Source: Bacteroidales bacterium
Lineage (GTDB): Bacteria > Bacteroidota > Bacteroidia > Bacteroidales > UBA4417
Assembly (NCBI GenBank): GCA_016707785.1
Contig: JADJGZ010000006.1
Location: forward strand, 124,001-188,000
DNA length: 64,000 bases
Direction of reading: 5' to 3'
Part shown: positions 27,232 through 36,174 of the stretch, one piece after another
How the letters are laid out: every line of letters starts with the position of its first letter
Position numbering within the stretch: position 1 is the first letter of the stretch
Notes under the pieces: model-generated
What the model was told of the DNA's origin: nothing
Seen by the model: only the letters and a program-made list of their open reading frames with translations
Database searches by the model: none
Program-made: the position numbers and the translations under genes

Positions 27232-28250
27232 ACAAACTAAAAGGAGCAATCCTTGGACTGGGGAAAATGGGTATATCCCATGCAGCAATTGTTGGAGCAC
27301 ATCCAATGGTTGATATGGTAGCCGTTTGCGACACTTCAGCTCTGGTCCTTGAGGCCTTCCGGAAATTTAGTAAGGTAACGGCTTATTCTGACTATAAAAA
27401 AATGTTGGATACCGAGATACTTGATTTCGTTGTTGTCGCTACACCTACAAAGTTCCATTATCCAATGGTGAAATATGCTTTGGAGAAAGGAATACATGTT
27501 TTTTGTGAAAAACCTTTTACACTTAAAATAAGTGAAGGAAAGGAACTTGTTGAACTTGCCGCATCAAAAAATCTTGTCAATCAGGTGGGATTCCATAATC
27601 ATTTTATAGGGACTTTCCGGGAGTTGAAGCGATTGCTCAAAGCGAATATTTTGGGTGACCTGATTCACTTCTCAGGAGAAGCTTATGGCCCGGTAGTGAC
27701 AAAAGAAAAGGGCGGAACCTGGCGGTCAGTTGCCGAAGAAGGCGGAGGATGCTTAAATGACTATGCCTCGCATGTTATTAATCTTATTCAGGAAATTATT
27801 GGAGTTCCCGAAAAAGTCCTGGGTGCTGACTTGAAAAGTGTTTACTCCAAAGGGGTGGAAGATGCTGTTTATGCGATATTGAAACTGTCAACCGGAGTAA
27901 CAGGCACCCTGCTTGTAAATTGGAGTGATGAAACATATCGCAAAATGTCCACCTCTCTTACCATCCAGGGGAAAAAAGGTAAAATTGTGTGCGACGCAAC
28001 TGAAATAAAAATCTATTTAAAGGAACCCAACCTCACGGAAAACCTCGACAAAGGTTGGACCATCAGGTATATAACAGATTTTGCAATTCCTGTCAACTTT
28101 TACCTTCGCGGAGAAGAATACTCTGCACAAATTGACCATTTCGTGGAATCACTTTTAAATAAAAGGCAAAGTCAGTATAATACCTTTCACCAGGCTCATA
28201 CTACTGATTATGTTATTGAAATGATCATTGCTAAAGCCAAATCCAACTGA
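27228..28250 (+). CDS. Gfo/Idh/MocA family NAD(P)-dependent sugar oxidoreductase
   Basis: 340 residues. N-terminal Rossmann fold with GLGKMGISH (about 8-16), the CEKPF motif at about residue 92-96 carrying the catalytic-type Lys, and the GG.LND.ASH segment (about 176-186) of the C-terminal alpha/beta domain. Family reaction: oxidation or reduction at a sugar ring carbon with a tightly bound nicotinamide cofactor. The context suggests action on a nucleotide sugar. Overlaps the DUF354 gene; the next gene starts one base after its stop, so the three probably form one step or a short pathway. Confidence 0.87.
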   Translation: MNKLKGAILGLGKMGISHAAIVGAHPMVDMVAVCDTSALVLEAFRKFSKVTAYSDYKKMLDTEILDFVVVATPTKFHYPMVKYALEKGIHVFCEKPFTLKISEGKELVELAASKNLVNQVGFHNHFIGTFRELKRLLKANILGDLIHFSGEAYGPVVTKEKGGTWRSVAEEGGGCLNDYASHVINLIQEIIGVPEKVLGADLKSVYSKGVEDAVYAILKLSTGVTGTLLVNWSDETYRKMSTSLTIQGKKGKIVCDATEIKIYLKEPNLTENLDKGWTIRYITDFAIPVNFYLRGEEYSAQIDHFVESLLNKRQSQYNTFHQAHTTDYVIEMIIAKAKSN

Positions 28251-28251
28251 T

Positions 28252-29106
28252 ATGGAAAAAGTACTTTTAGGAGATAACCAGTTTTTTGCCGTAAGTCATC
28301 TCTCAGATGAAAAATCGAGGGCCCAGTCTATCCGCTTTAAAGATGATAAAGCCATCATTAAGGTAATTGACCAATCAATTGATATTGGCATCCAAACATT
28401 TATGTGTACCACTCATGACAGAATTGCCCGTATTTGTGATCATATGAGAGCGCAACCCAAGCATTACCAGGACTTTAAGATATACCCCTGCATGCCTTAC
28501 GCCCACAAATACGCAAATGCTGTAACAGAACTTGGAATCGTAGGAACGATCAAAGAGTATGTGCCGGGCAATCTTTTTGCCACTTTCGCTAAGGGAGGAA
28601 TGGCCTATCTGAATAAGGATTTTATTAAACTTATGCAGATATTAATAGACGCTGAAATGAAGATGTTCAAGGGTATTGATACTCCGGTCATTTTTATCCA
28701 GAATGTTCTTGTTGACCTGATTTTGGGTCTCGGAATGAATGAAGTATTCTCTGAATATGATCATTATATCAGGAAAAAATATAATGCTGAACCAGGGTAT
28801 ATTACAATGAACCTTCCAGCTCTGTTTGATGTTTTAGAAAAACAGGGAATTAAAAATCCAATCATTTGTTCATCAATTAATAAAATTGGATTCCGAATGT
28901 CAGGTGGAATTGAAATTTATGAAAAATACTTGAGGGAGAAAGAATTCAGAAGCATCGCAATGCAAGTGTTAGCTGCGGGAGCATTACCTCCAACCCAGGC
29001 AATAGAATACCTGGGAGGGCTTCCTAAAATAGAATCAGTCTTGTTTGGTGCTTCTTCTATATCACACATTAAAGAAACAAAGGAACTCATAGAAAAATAT
29101 CTTTAA
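28252..29106 (+). CDS. TIM-barrel-like protein of unknown function (possible aldo/keto-reductase relative)
   Basis: 284 residues from ATG 28252, one base after the preceding stop; an in-frame upstream start (28228) would overlap the Gfo/Idh gene and is less likely. I do not recognise a characterised family. Visible: LGDNQFFAVSHLSDEKSRA at the N-terminus, then alternating beta/alpha segments, and a C-terminal SVLFGASSISHIKETKELI that resembles the cofactor-binding end of aldo/keto reductases. The Tyr-Lys catalytic pair of that family is not evident. Tight linkage to Gfo/Idh and DUF354 genes suggests a shared sugar pathway. Confidence 0.6.
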   Translation: MEKVLLGDNQFFAVSHLSDEKSRAQSIRFKDDKAIIKVIDQSIDIGIQTFMCTTHDRIARICDHMRAQPKHYQDFKIYPCMPYAHKYANAVTELGIVGTIKEYVPGNLFATFAKGGMAYLNKDFIKLMQILIDAEMKMFKGIDTPVIFIQNVLVDLILGLGMNEVFSEYDHYIRKKYNAEPGYITMNLPALFDVLEKQGIKNPIICSSINKIGFRMSGGIEIYEKYLREKEFRSIAMQVLAAGALPPTQAIEYLGGLPKIESVLFGASSISHIKETKELIEKYL

Positions 29107-29210
29107 TTACAGTCGTTATTATACCTCTAATAGTAGCAATCAAATAGAGATTAATTATAGGAAGCAGTTTCTATAAATATTGATTAAGTAATACTTAAAT
29201 TTAATTTCAA

Positions 29211-31091
29211 ATGTGTGGTTTTGTTGGGATTGTAAATAAAGATGGGACTTCTGCAAATCTGGACTTGCTTACCCGGATGGCAACAACAATTCATCATCGT
29301 GGACCTGATGAAGAAGGGTCAATCGTTCTTGGCCCTGTAGGTTTCTTCCATAAACGCTTATCTATTATTGACCTGTCAACCGGCAGGCAACCAATGGTAT
29401 TTCTTGATTATACCATCGTTTTCAATGGAGAAATCTACAATTATATTGAATTACGAAATGACCTGATAGCAAAAGGGCACAATTTTGTAACTACTTCAGA
29501 TACCGAAGTAATTCTGCACCTTTACCATGAATATGGACAGTCATTTGTAAATGATCTGAATGGTATGTTTGCCTTCATCATTCATGATAAAAGAAATAAC
29601 TGCTTGTTTATCGCCAGGGACCACTTTGGCATTAAACCTTTGTACTGGTATCGTGATGATAATAAAATACTATTTGGATCCGAAATAAAAGCAATCCTTG
29701 CACATCCTGATGTTACTGCTGCATATGATCTTGATAATATGTATGAATACCTCACTTTCCAGTTTGTTATGGGAGAGGAGACTATGTTCCGGAATGTATT
29801 CAAAATTAAGCCCGGGCATCAGCTACAGATTGACATGACCAATTGGGATTATAAAGAAAAAAAATATTGGGAGCCGAATTTTAAACTAGACCCTTATCAT
29901 AATGAGGAATACTTCATTGTAGAACTCAGAAAAATCCTTGAAGAAACTATTTCCCAACAACTCCGAAGTGATGTACCTGTTGGAACCTATCTTAGCGGGG
30001 GGCTGGATTCTTCTCTGGTTACGATTTTAGCCTCTAAATTTTTAGATAATCAAATAAGCTCATTTAGCGGAGCTTTCCATGAAGGGCCTGAATTTAATGA
30101 ATTAAAGTATGCCAGAATTGCTGCTGGAGCAGCTCATGCAAACCTTCATGAGATCTACCCAACTGAGGACGAATTTATTCAATATCTTCCCAAATTAATT
30201 TATCACCTTGACGAGCCTGTTGCAGGCCCAGGTCTTTTCCCTCAGTATATTGTTTCAAAGTATGCTTCTCAGCATGTGAAAGTAATTCTGGGAGGTCAGG
30301 GAGGTGATGAAATATTCGGGGGATACGCCCGATACCTTGTTGCATATCTGGAACAAGCGGTTAAAGGTGCAATTTTCGAATCAAATGAGGAGGAAGAACA
30401 TATTGTGTCACTAAAATCAATCCTTCCCAACCTGCCTTCCCTGCGTCAATACATCCCAATGATGAAATCATTCTGGAACGATGGCGCATTTGAACCTATG
30501 GATCGCAGGTATTTCAATTTGATTAACCGGATGGGATCTTCAAAGATGTTCTTTAATCCCGAATTCCTTGCACAATCAAATGAAGAAGATATATTCGCAA
30601 AGTTCTCAGGATATTTCAACCATTCTGATACAAAAAGCTATTTCAATAAAATGACTCACTTTGATATGTTCGGAAGCTTGCCAGGTTTATTGCAGGTTGA
30701 GGATAGGGTGAGTATGTCAGTCTCTATCGAATCCAGGGTGCCACTGCTGGATAGAAGAATTGTAGATCTGATTTCCCGTATGCCGGCAGGTATGAAATTT
30801 AAAGGAGGGGAAATGAAATACCTGTTGAAAAAGACAATCAAAGATTTTATGCCCGAACCCATTTTAAATCGAAAGGACAAAATGGGATTCCCGGTGCCAC
30901 TTCACATCTGGTCAAAAAATAAAGCTAAAGACTTTATTCTCGATGTCCTACTCTCCAAAAATGCAAGAGAAAGAAATATTATAAATACCCAATATGTGGA
31001 ACAGCTTATCAACTCTGAACAACCTTTCAGTAGGGGTTTGTGGGGCATTCTGTCTTTGGAATTATGGTTCAATCAATTTATCGATAAATAA
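29211..31091 (+). CDS. asnB: Asparagine synthetase-type amidotransferase, copy 2
   Basis: 626 residues. Class II glutaminase domain starts Met-Cys-Gly (Cys2 nucleophile) with HHRGPDEEG at about 30; the synthetase domain has SGGLDSS at about 262 and GGQGGDEIFGGY at about 364. In that second motif it has GGQGGDE where copy 1 has SGDGGDE, and the sequence between is clearly different, so the copies are not a recent duplication. Presumed substrate: a uronic acid carboxylate of the repeat unit. It lies 12 bases before the nucleotide-sugar dehydrogenase gene, which supports this. Confidence 0.88.
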   Translation: MCGFVGIVNKDGTSANLDLLTRMATTIHHRGPDEEGSIVLGPVGFFHKRLSIIDLSTGRQPMVFLDYTIVFNGEIYNYIELRNDLIAKGHNFVTTSDTEVILHLYHEYGQSFVNDLNGMFAFIIHDKRNNCLFIARDHFGIKPLYWYRDDNKILFGSEIKAILAHPDVTAAYDLDNMYEYLTFQFVMGEETMFRNVFKIKPGHQLQIDMTNWDYKEKKYWEPNFKLDPYHNEEYFIVELRKILEETISQQLRSDVPVGTYLSGGLDSSLVTILASKFLDNQISSFSGAFHEGPEFNELKYARIAAGAAHANLHEIYPTEDEFIQYLPKLIYHLDEPVAGPGLFPQYIVSKYASQHVKVILGGQGGDEIFGGYARYLVAYLEQAVKGAIFESNEEEEHIVSLKSILPNLPSLRQYIPMMKSFWNDGAFEPMDRRYFNLINRMGSSKMFFNPEFLAQSNEEDIFAKFSGYFNHSDTKSYFNKMTHFDMFGSLPGLLQVEDRVSMSVSIESRVPLLDRRIVDLISRMPAGMKFKGGEMKYLLKKTIKDFMPEPILNRKDKMGFPVPLHIWSKNKAKDFILDVLLSKNARERNIINTQYVEQLINSEQPFSRGLWGILSLELWFNQFIDK

Positions 31092-31103
31092 CAAATACTC
31101 TCT

Positions 31104-32822
31104 ATGGAAAATCAAACATCACCTATCAAATCAGAAACCTGGAAAATTGAAAAAATTGGGGTAATTGGCCCCGGAATCGTTGGTATGCCTATGGCCAGTA
31201 TGCTGGCTAAAGCTAGAATTATGATCGGTACCGACACTCCCGCCAAAGTACTGGTCGTTCAAAGAGATTCCAGAAATTCGGGTTGGAAAGTGGACGCTAT
31301 TAATAGTGGAAAATCTGTAATTGGCGGAATTGAACCTGATTTGGATGATATAACAAGGGAAGCAGTTCAGGCAGGTTTACTCTCTGCTACTTCTGATTTT
31401 TCCAATCTTTCAGATGCCGATGTGATTCTTGTTTCAGTTCAGACTGATAAAAAAGGATTCGAACCAGATTATGGACCTTTATTCGGAGCCCTTGACAAAT
31501 TAGGAGAAGCCTTAAGCAAAAAACCTGCCGGAAAAGTTCCTATGGTTGTCTTTGAGTCAACATTAGCTCCAACCACAATGGATACTCTAATAAGAACTCA
31601 TTTTCAAAAATATGGCCTGCAGGAAGGTAAGGATATTCTCCTTGGAAATAGTCCTAACAGGGTAATGCCCGGTCGACTTGTTGAACGTATCCGTGAATCA
31701 GATAAACTGGCTGGTGGTTTACACCCCGAAACACCTAAACTTATCGCCAGGTTATATAAACATATCGTTACCAATGGGGAAGTTTTCCAGACGAACAGTC
31801 TTACTGCCGAGATTGTTAAAACCCTTGAAAATGCCTACAGGGACGTAAGGATCGCCTTCTCTACTGAAATAGTAAGGTACTGTGATCAAAATAATATCGA
31901 CTTTTACAAAGTTCGGGATCAGGTTAATGCAAGTATGGCTCAATCAGATAATGCAACTGCCGATCCTAATGCAGTCCCCAGTGGAGGAATTCTTATTCCA
32001 ATGCTTGGAGTGGGTGGTCATTGCCTGCCAAAAGATGGAATTTTATTATGGTGGAGAAATATCGAAACCGGAACAGATACTAGTAATAGCCTGATCCTGA
32101 ACTCAAGGTTGATTAATGATGATTCACCATCTTTCACGTTCAAACAAGCGGAAAAGAAATTCGGTAGTATGAAGGGTAAGCGGATTGCTTTACTTGGAGT
32201 AGCTTACAGGTTTAATTCAGAAGATACCAGGAATTCTCCTACGCTTACTTTGGCAAACTATCTGCGAGACAATGATTATGATTACATTATGCACGATCCA
32301 TATGTAAAAGATGATGACCAGAACCTCGAAAAATATGACCAGTTCGGCCATTATACCAGAGATTTATCGGAAGCATTGAAAAGTGCTGACTATATTATCC
32401 TTTGTAATTCTCATAAGGAATACATGGATAAAATTGATGAGATAGTCTCTGAACCACAATCTCTTAAAGGAGTTGTTGACGCATGTAACATTTATAGAGC
32501 TGAGTATTTTGAAAAAGCTGGAATCCCATATACTGGTATTGGAAGAGGAACAGAAAATCCGTCTGCTGAATTTGTTGGATTCGTGCACGATAGCTTTAGA
32601 GTAATGGAAAAAGGCTTGGCTAAAGAACTAACAAATCTAATAGCCTTCTATAACAAAAATTACGCTTTTGATGACTATAATAAAGTAGCCTTCGCCGATG
32701 TTCAACGATTGGCTAAGACTTGCTCCACTGGTTGTGAAATTGCAGATGCAGATCCAATTCACTCTGTTCCTGATTTCAACGGTTTTACTCCGAAGCTATC
32801 AGAGATAGCAGAGAATATTTAG
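31104..32822 (+). CDS. Nucleotide-sugar 6-dehydrogenase (UDP-ManNAc/UDP-Glc dehydrogenase family) with long C-terminal extension
   Basis: 572 residues, against about 420-450 for the usual family. Order: NAD-binding GPGIVGMPMA (about 19-28), central dimer domain with AEIVKTLENAYRDVRIAFSTE (about 235-255), the catalytic Cys in GVGGHCLPKDG (about residue 307), and the C-terminal UDP-binding domain (GVAYRFNSEDTRNSPTL, about 369-385). About 90 extra residues follow position ~480 and contain three Cys or more; no domain is recognised there. Reaction: two-step NAD oxidation of the 6-hydroxyl to a uronate. With wecB upstream, UDP-ManNAcA is the likeliest product; UDP-GlcA or GlcNAcA cannot be excluded. 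Last gene before a hairpin at 32892. Confidence 0.87.
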   Translation: MENQTSPIKSETWKIEKIGVIGPGIVGMPMASMLAKARIMIGTDTPAKVLVVQRDSRNSGWKVDAINSGKSVIGGIEPDLDDITREAVQAGLLSATSDFSNLSDADVILVSVQTDKKGFEPDYGPLFGALDKLGEALSKKPAGKVPMVVFESTLAPTTMDTLIRTHFQKYGLQEGKDILLGNSPNRVMPGRLVERIRESDKLAGGLHPETPKLIARLYKHIVTNGEVFQTNSLTAEIVKTLENAYRDVRIAFSTEIVRYCDQNNIDFYKVRDQVNASMAQSDNATADPNAVPSGGILIPMLGVGGHCLPKDGILLWWRNIETGTDTSNSLILNSRLINDDSPSFTFKQAEKKFGSMKGKRIALLGVAYRFNSEDTRNSPTLTLANYLRDNDYDYIMHDPYVKDDDQNLEKYDQFGHYTRDLSEALKSADYIILCNSHKEYMDKIDEIVSEPQSLKGVVDACNIYRAEYFEKAGIPYTGIGRGTENPSAEFVGFVHDSFRVMEKGLAKELTNLIAFYNKNYAFDDYNKVAFADVQRLAKTCSTGCEIADADPIHSVPDFNGFTPKLSEIAENI

Positions 32823-32891
32823 GTTTTTTTGAATATAGCTTGTTTAGATTGCTAATTCACAAGAATCTATAATTCACATTACTTCTAATGA

Positions 32892-32930
32892 AGCTACCCT
32901 GAAAACAAATCTTCAGGGTAGCTGTTTCAA
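32892..32930 (+). terminator. Probable terminator after the exopolysaccharide operon
   Basis: A perfect 12-base stem, AGCTACCCTGAA (32892-32903) and TTCAGGGTAGCT (32912-32923), with an 8-base loop, followed by a short weak T-run (GTTTC). It separates the dehydrogenase from the Arn-like block; the poor T-run could allow read-through. Confidence 0.6.
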
Positions 32931-32947
32931 GCTTGAATGAAAATTAT

Positions 32948-34279
32948 ATGCAGGATAAATTAGCGGAAGAAGTGTCCAGCTCTCGCACCTATGGAATAAT
33001 TGGAGGTGGTATTCTTGGAATGACATTGGCCCTCCGGTTGAGCCAGAAGGGTCATAAAGTTACTATCCTTGAAGCAGCGAATAAAGCTGGAGGACTTACC
33101 AGTTCATGGGATATGAATGGAGTTATCTGGGATAAATACTATCATGTAATCCTGATGTCAGATCTTCACACCCGGAAAATTTTATCAGAAATTGGTTTGG
33201 ATGATGAGTTTAAGTGGGTGGAAACCAGAACAGGATTCTTTTCTGACATGAAACTACATTCAATGTCAAACCTGATAGAATTTTTCAAATTCCCACCTCT
33301 CAACCTGATTGATAAATTTCGCTTGGGTATCACCATTTTTGTGGCATCTAAAATTACTGACTGGCAAAGATTGGAGGAAATTCCTGTTCAGCAATGGTTA
33401 TCCCGCTGGTCAGGAAGAAGAGTATTTGAAAAAATTTGGCTACCGCTTTTAAAAGCAAAGTTGGGCGACAATTACAAAAATACATCAGCAGCATTTATCT
33501 GGTCAACAATTCAGCGAATGTACGCTGCCCGTAAGAGTGGTCTGAAAAAAGAAATGTTTGGCTATATTAAGGGCGGTTACGAAAGAATCAATACTAAATT
33601 TGCACAGCATCTTATCGATTCAGGTGTGACCTTTCATTTGAACACCGAGGTAAAAACCGTTGAGCATAATCAATATCAGGGCATCAATGTCACTACTTCA
33701 GCTGGTGAAACCCTTGTATTTGATAAAGTTATTTCTACTCTTACATCAAAACCTTCTGTAAATATTGCACCATCTCTTACTGAAAAAGAAAAGACTGATC
33801 ATGGAAGTATTAAATACCTCGGAGTGATCTGTCCTTCATTAATGCTAAAAAAGTCAATTTCTCCATATTATGTGACAAATATTACGGATCCATGGCCTCC
33901 ATTTACGGGTATTATTGAGATGACCGCATTGATTGATAAACAGGAAGTTAAAGGGAATAATCTGGTGTATCTTCCTAAATATGTTGAAGTGGATGACCCA
34001 TTATTTAATCTTACAGATGAAGAATTGAAAGAATCATTTTATGGCGCTTTAAGAAAGATGTACCCTGATTTGTCGGAGGAAGACCTTGTGTTTTGGGGTG
34101 TGTCCAAAGCCCGAATTGTATTTGCACTGCCGACAATAGGCTATTCAAAAAAACTTCCGGGAATTCATACTTCAATAACTAATTACCATATAATCAATTC
34201 ATCACAAATTATAAATGGTACATTGAATGTTAATGAGACAATTTTTGTAGCAGAATCAAAATTGAAAGAAGTATTATAA
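32948..34279 (+). CDS. FAD-dependent amine-oxidase / UDP-galactopyranose-mutase-like oxidoreductase
   Basis: 443 residues from ATG 32948; a TTG at 32933 is in frame but lies just after the terminator stem. N-terminal FAD-binding GGGILGMTLALRLSQKGH (about 19-36), ending the dinucleotide fold in a Glu, then the FAD motif GGLTSSWD (about 49-56). The length and the DKYYHVI segment fit proteins annotated as protoporphyrinogen-oxidase or NAD(P)-binding proteins in glycan loci. No membrane helix. First gene of a five-gene run with a deacetylase, methyltransferase, GT2 and GT-C. Substrate unknown; a lipid-linked or nucleotide sugar is inferred. Confidence 0.8.
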   Translation: MQDKLAEEVSSSRTYGIIGGGILGMTLALRLSQKGHKVTILEAANKAGGLTSSWDMNGVIWDKYYHVILMSDLHTRKILSEIGLDDEFKWVETRTGFFSDMKLHSMSNLIEFFKFPPLNLIDKFRLGITIFVASKITDWQRLEEIPVQQWLSRWSGRRVFEKIWLPLLKAKLGDNYKNTSAAFIWSTIQRMYAARKSGLKKEMFGYIKGGYERINTKFAQHLIDSGVTFHLNTEVKTVEHNQYQGINVTTSAGETLVFDKVISTLTSKPSVNIAPSLTEKEKTDHGSIKYLGVICPSLMLKKSISPYYVTNITDPWPPFTGIIEMTALIDKQEVKGNNLVYLPKYVEVDDPLFNLTDEELKESFYGALRKMYPDLSEEDLVFWGVSKARIVFALPTIGYSKKLPGIHTSITNYHIINSSQIINGTLNVNETIFVAESKLKEVL

Positions 34280-34284
34280 ACTAT

Positions 34285-35217
34285 ATGAATATGAATAAAC
34301 CATTAGCCAGTATCTCGCTTGACCTCGATAATCAATGGTCATATATGAAAATACATGGCGATGAGGGCTGGGATTCCTATCCTTCATATTTTCAAATTTT
34401 TGTTCCACATATCCTGGATGTCCTGGATGAATTGAATTTGAAAATTACTTTCTTCATTGTAGGAAAGGATACGGAAAATGAAAATAATGTAAAGTACATC
34501 AAGATGATCACTGATCGGGGCCATGAGTTGGGAAATCATTCCTATCATCATGAATCCTGGTTGCAAACATATTCCTATGAAAAAATAGAGAAAGAGATCA
34601 TCATGGCTGAGGAAGCAATTTATGCCGCCACTGGCCATAAAACAATTGGATTCAGAGGTCCTGGATTTAGTTGGAGTTTTGACCTTCTGGAAGTAATCTG
34701 TAAGAGAGGCTATTTGTATGACGCTTCTACTTTACCAACATGGTTGGGTCCTCTGGCAAGGATGTACTATTTTTCAAAATCAGACCTGCCTGCTGAGGAA
34801 CGGAAAGCAAGGAAAGAACTATTTGGGAAGTTTAGTGATGGCCTTCGACCGAATAAACCCTATTTCCATAAACTAAAGGAAGGTAGAAAAATTCTGGAGA
34901 TTCCGGTTACAACAATTCCTGTTCTACGAATACCTTTCCATTTAAGCTACTTGGTTTATCTGAACGGAATGTCTCCTCTTTTAATGAAAATATATCTATT
35001 CTTAGCTATCGCTTTATGCAAGTTAACTGGTACCAGACCAAGTTACCTCTTGCATCCGCTTGATTTAATCGGGGGCGATAAAGTTAAAGAATTAGCTTTT
35101 TTCCCGGGAATGAACCTGGCAAGTGATACTAAAGTCTCTGTTTTTAAGTATGCAATAAAGCAATTACAAAAACATTTTAATCTTGTAAATATGTCGGAAT
35201 TCTCAAAATCCATCTAA
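34285..35217 (+). CDS. Polysaccharide deacetylase (NodB-type, ArnD-like context)
   Basis: 310 residues. NodB-homology motifs: SLDLDNQ near residue 10 (catalytic/metal Asp pair), ELGNHSYHH at about 76-84 (metal His residues), GFRGPGF at about 117-123, and HPLD at about 255 (C-terminal catalytic-type His). Known role: metal-dependent removal of an acetyl or formyl group from an amino sugar. A hydrophobic stretch near 220-245 may contact a lipid carrier. Located 5 bases after the FAD enzyme and upstream of GT2 and GT-C genes, the order of an Arn-like pathway where ArnD deformylates a polyprenyl-linked sugar. Confidence 0.86.
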   Translation: MNMNKPLASISLDLDNQWSYMKIHGDEGWDSYPSYFQIFVPHILDVLDELNLKITFFIVGKDTENENNVKYIKMITDRGHELGNHSYHHESWLQTYSYEKIEKEIIMAEEAIYAATGHKTIGFRGPGFSWSFDLLEVICKRGYLYDASTLPTWLGPLARMYYFSKSDLPAEERKARKELFGKFSDGLRPNKPYFHKLKEGRKILEIPVTTIPVLRIPFHLSYLVYLNGMSPLLMKIYLFLAIALCKLTGTRPSYLLHPLDLIGGDKVKELAFFPGMNLASDTKVSVFKYAIKQLQKHFNLVNMSEFSKSI

Positions 35218-35245
35218 TATGCACTCACCTTAATAACGCCATAAA

Positions 35246-36109
35246 ATGACCCAGCACTGTGAATCAAATTTAAATTGTACGGAGAATAAAGCATTCCTGT
35301 TCGAAAAGAACGGAATTCCAATCATGGAGTGCAAAAGTTGTCATCATAGGTTTGCTGATATGCATAACTTTGATAATCACATTGATGAAGTTTATTCTGA
35401 CGAGTACTTTTTTGAAGGGAAGGCGGGTTATCCAAATTATCTGGAGGAAAAAGATTTGCTGATAAAGGCTGGGGAAAGATATGCGAAAATAGTCCAACGT
35501 TATATGCCAACTGGTGAACTGTTAGATGTTGGGAGTGCTGCTGGATTTATCATGAAAGGATTCAAAAACTTTGGCTGGAAATGCGAGGGGGTCGAGCCAA
35601 ATAATACAATGGCTAAATATGGAAGAGATAACTTTAACTTCAATGTCTCCACATCCAGCCTGGAAGATTATATAACAGAAAAGAAGTATGACCTGATCAC
35701 AATGATTCAGGTTATAGGCCATTTTTATGATCTTCACAAAGCAATCAATAACGTTGAAGCACTTCTTAAACCCAATGGCTTTCTCCTAATTGAATCATGG
35801 AATGTAAAAAGCTTGATAGCCAGGTTCTTAGGTAAGAAATGGCATGAGTACAGCCCTCCAAGTGTGTTGCACTGGTTTTCAGATGACAGTCTCCGGTATA
35901 TCCTAGAAAATCATGGATTTAAATTAGTAGCTAAAGGGCACCCGATAAAAAAAATCAATGTAAAACATGCTTTTTCATTGCTAGATGAAAAATTACCAAA
36001 GTTTGTTTTTAAAAAACAAGTTTTCTCATGGTCAATTGCAGTGGCAGGAAACTTTTCTGTTATCTACCCTCTCCACGATCTTAAATGGTATATATTTAAA
36101 AAAATCTGA
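35246..36109 (+). CDS. Class I SAM-dependent methyltransferase with N-terminal Cys motif
   Basis: 287 residues. N-terminal Cys pairs (CESNLNC and CKSCHHRF, about residues 4-36) suggest a small zinc-binding element. Then LLDVGSAAGFIMKGF (about 92-106) is the SAM-binding motif I, GVEPN (about 115) motif II, and a LKPNGFLLIES segment (about 175). Methyltransf_23-type. Known relatives in glycan loci methylate sugars or lipid-linked intermediates; the acceptor is not identifiable here. Sits between the deacetylase and the GT2 gene. Confidence 0.82.
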   Translation: MTQHCESNLNCTENKAFLFEKNGIPIMECKSCHHRFADMHNFDNHIDEVYSDEYFFEGKAGYPNYLEEKDLLIKAGERYAKIVQRYMPTGELLDVGSAAGFIMKGFKNFGWKCEGVEPNNTMAKYGRDNFNFNVSTSSLEDYITEKKYDLITMIQVIGHFYDLHKAINNVEALLKPNGFLLIESWNVKSLIARFLGKKWHEYSPPSVLHWFSDDSLRYILENHGFKLVAKGHPIKKINVKHAFSLLDEKLPKFVFKKQVFSWSIAVAGNFSVIYPLHDLKWYIFKKI

Positions 36110-36174
36110 ATTAGTGATATTTGCAGTATACAGCAAACTTCCACTTATAATATTCTTGTTTAAAACTTTTAACT

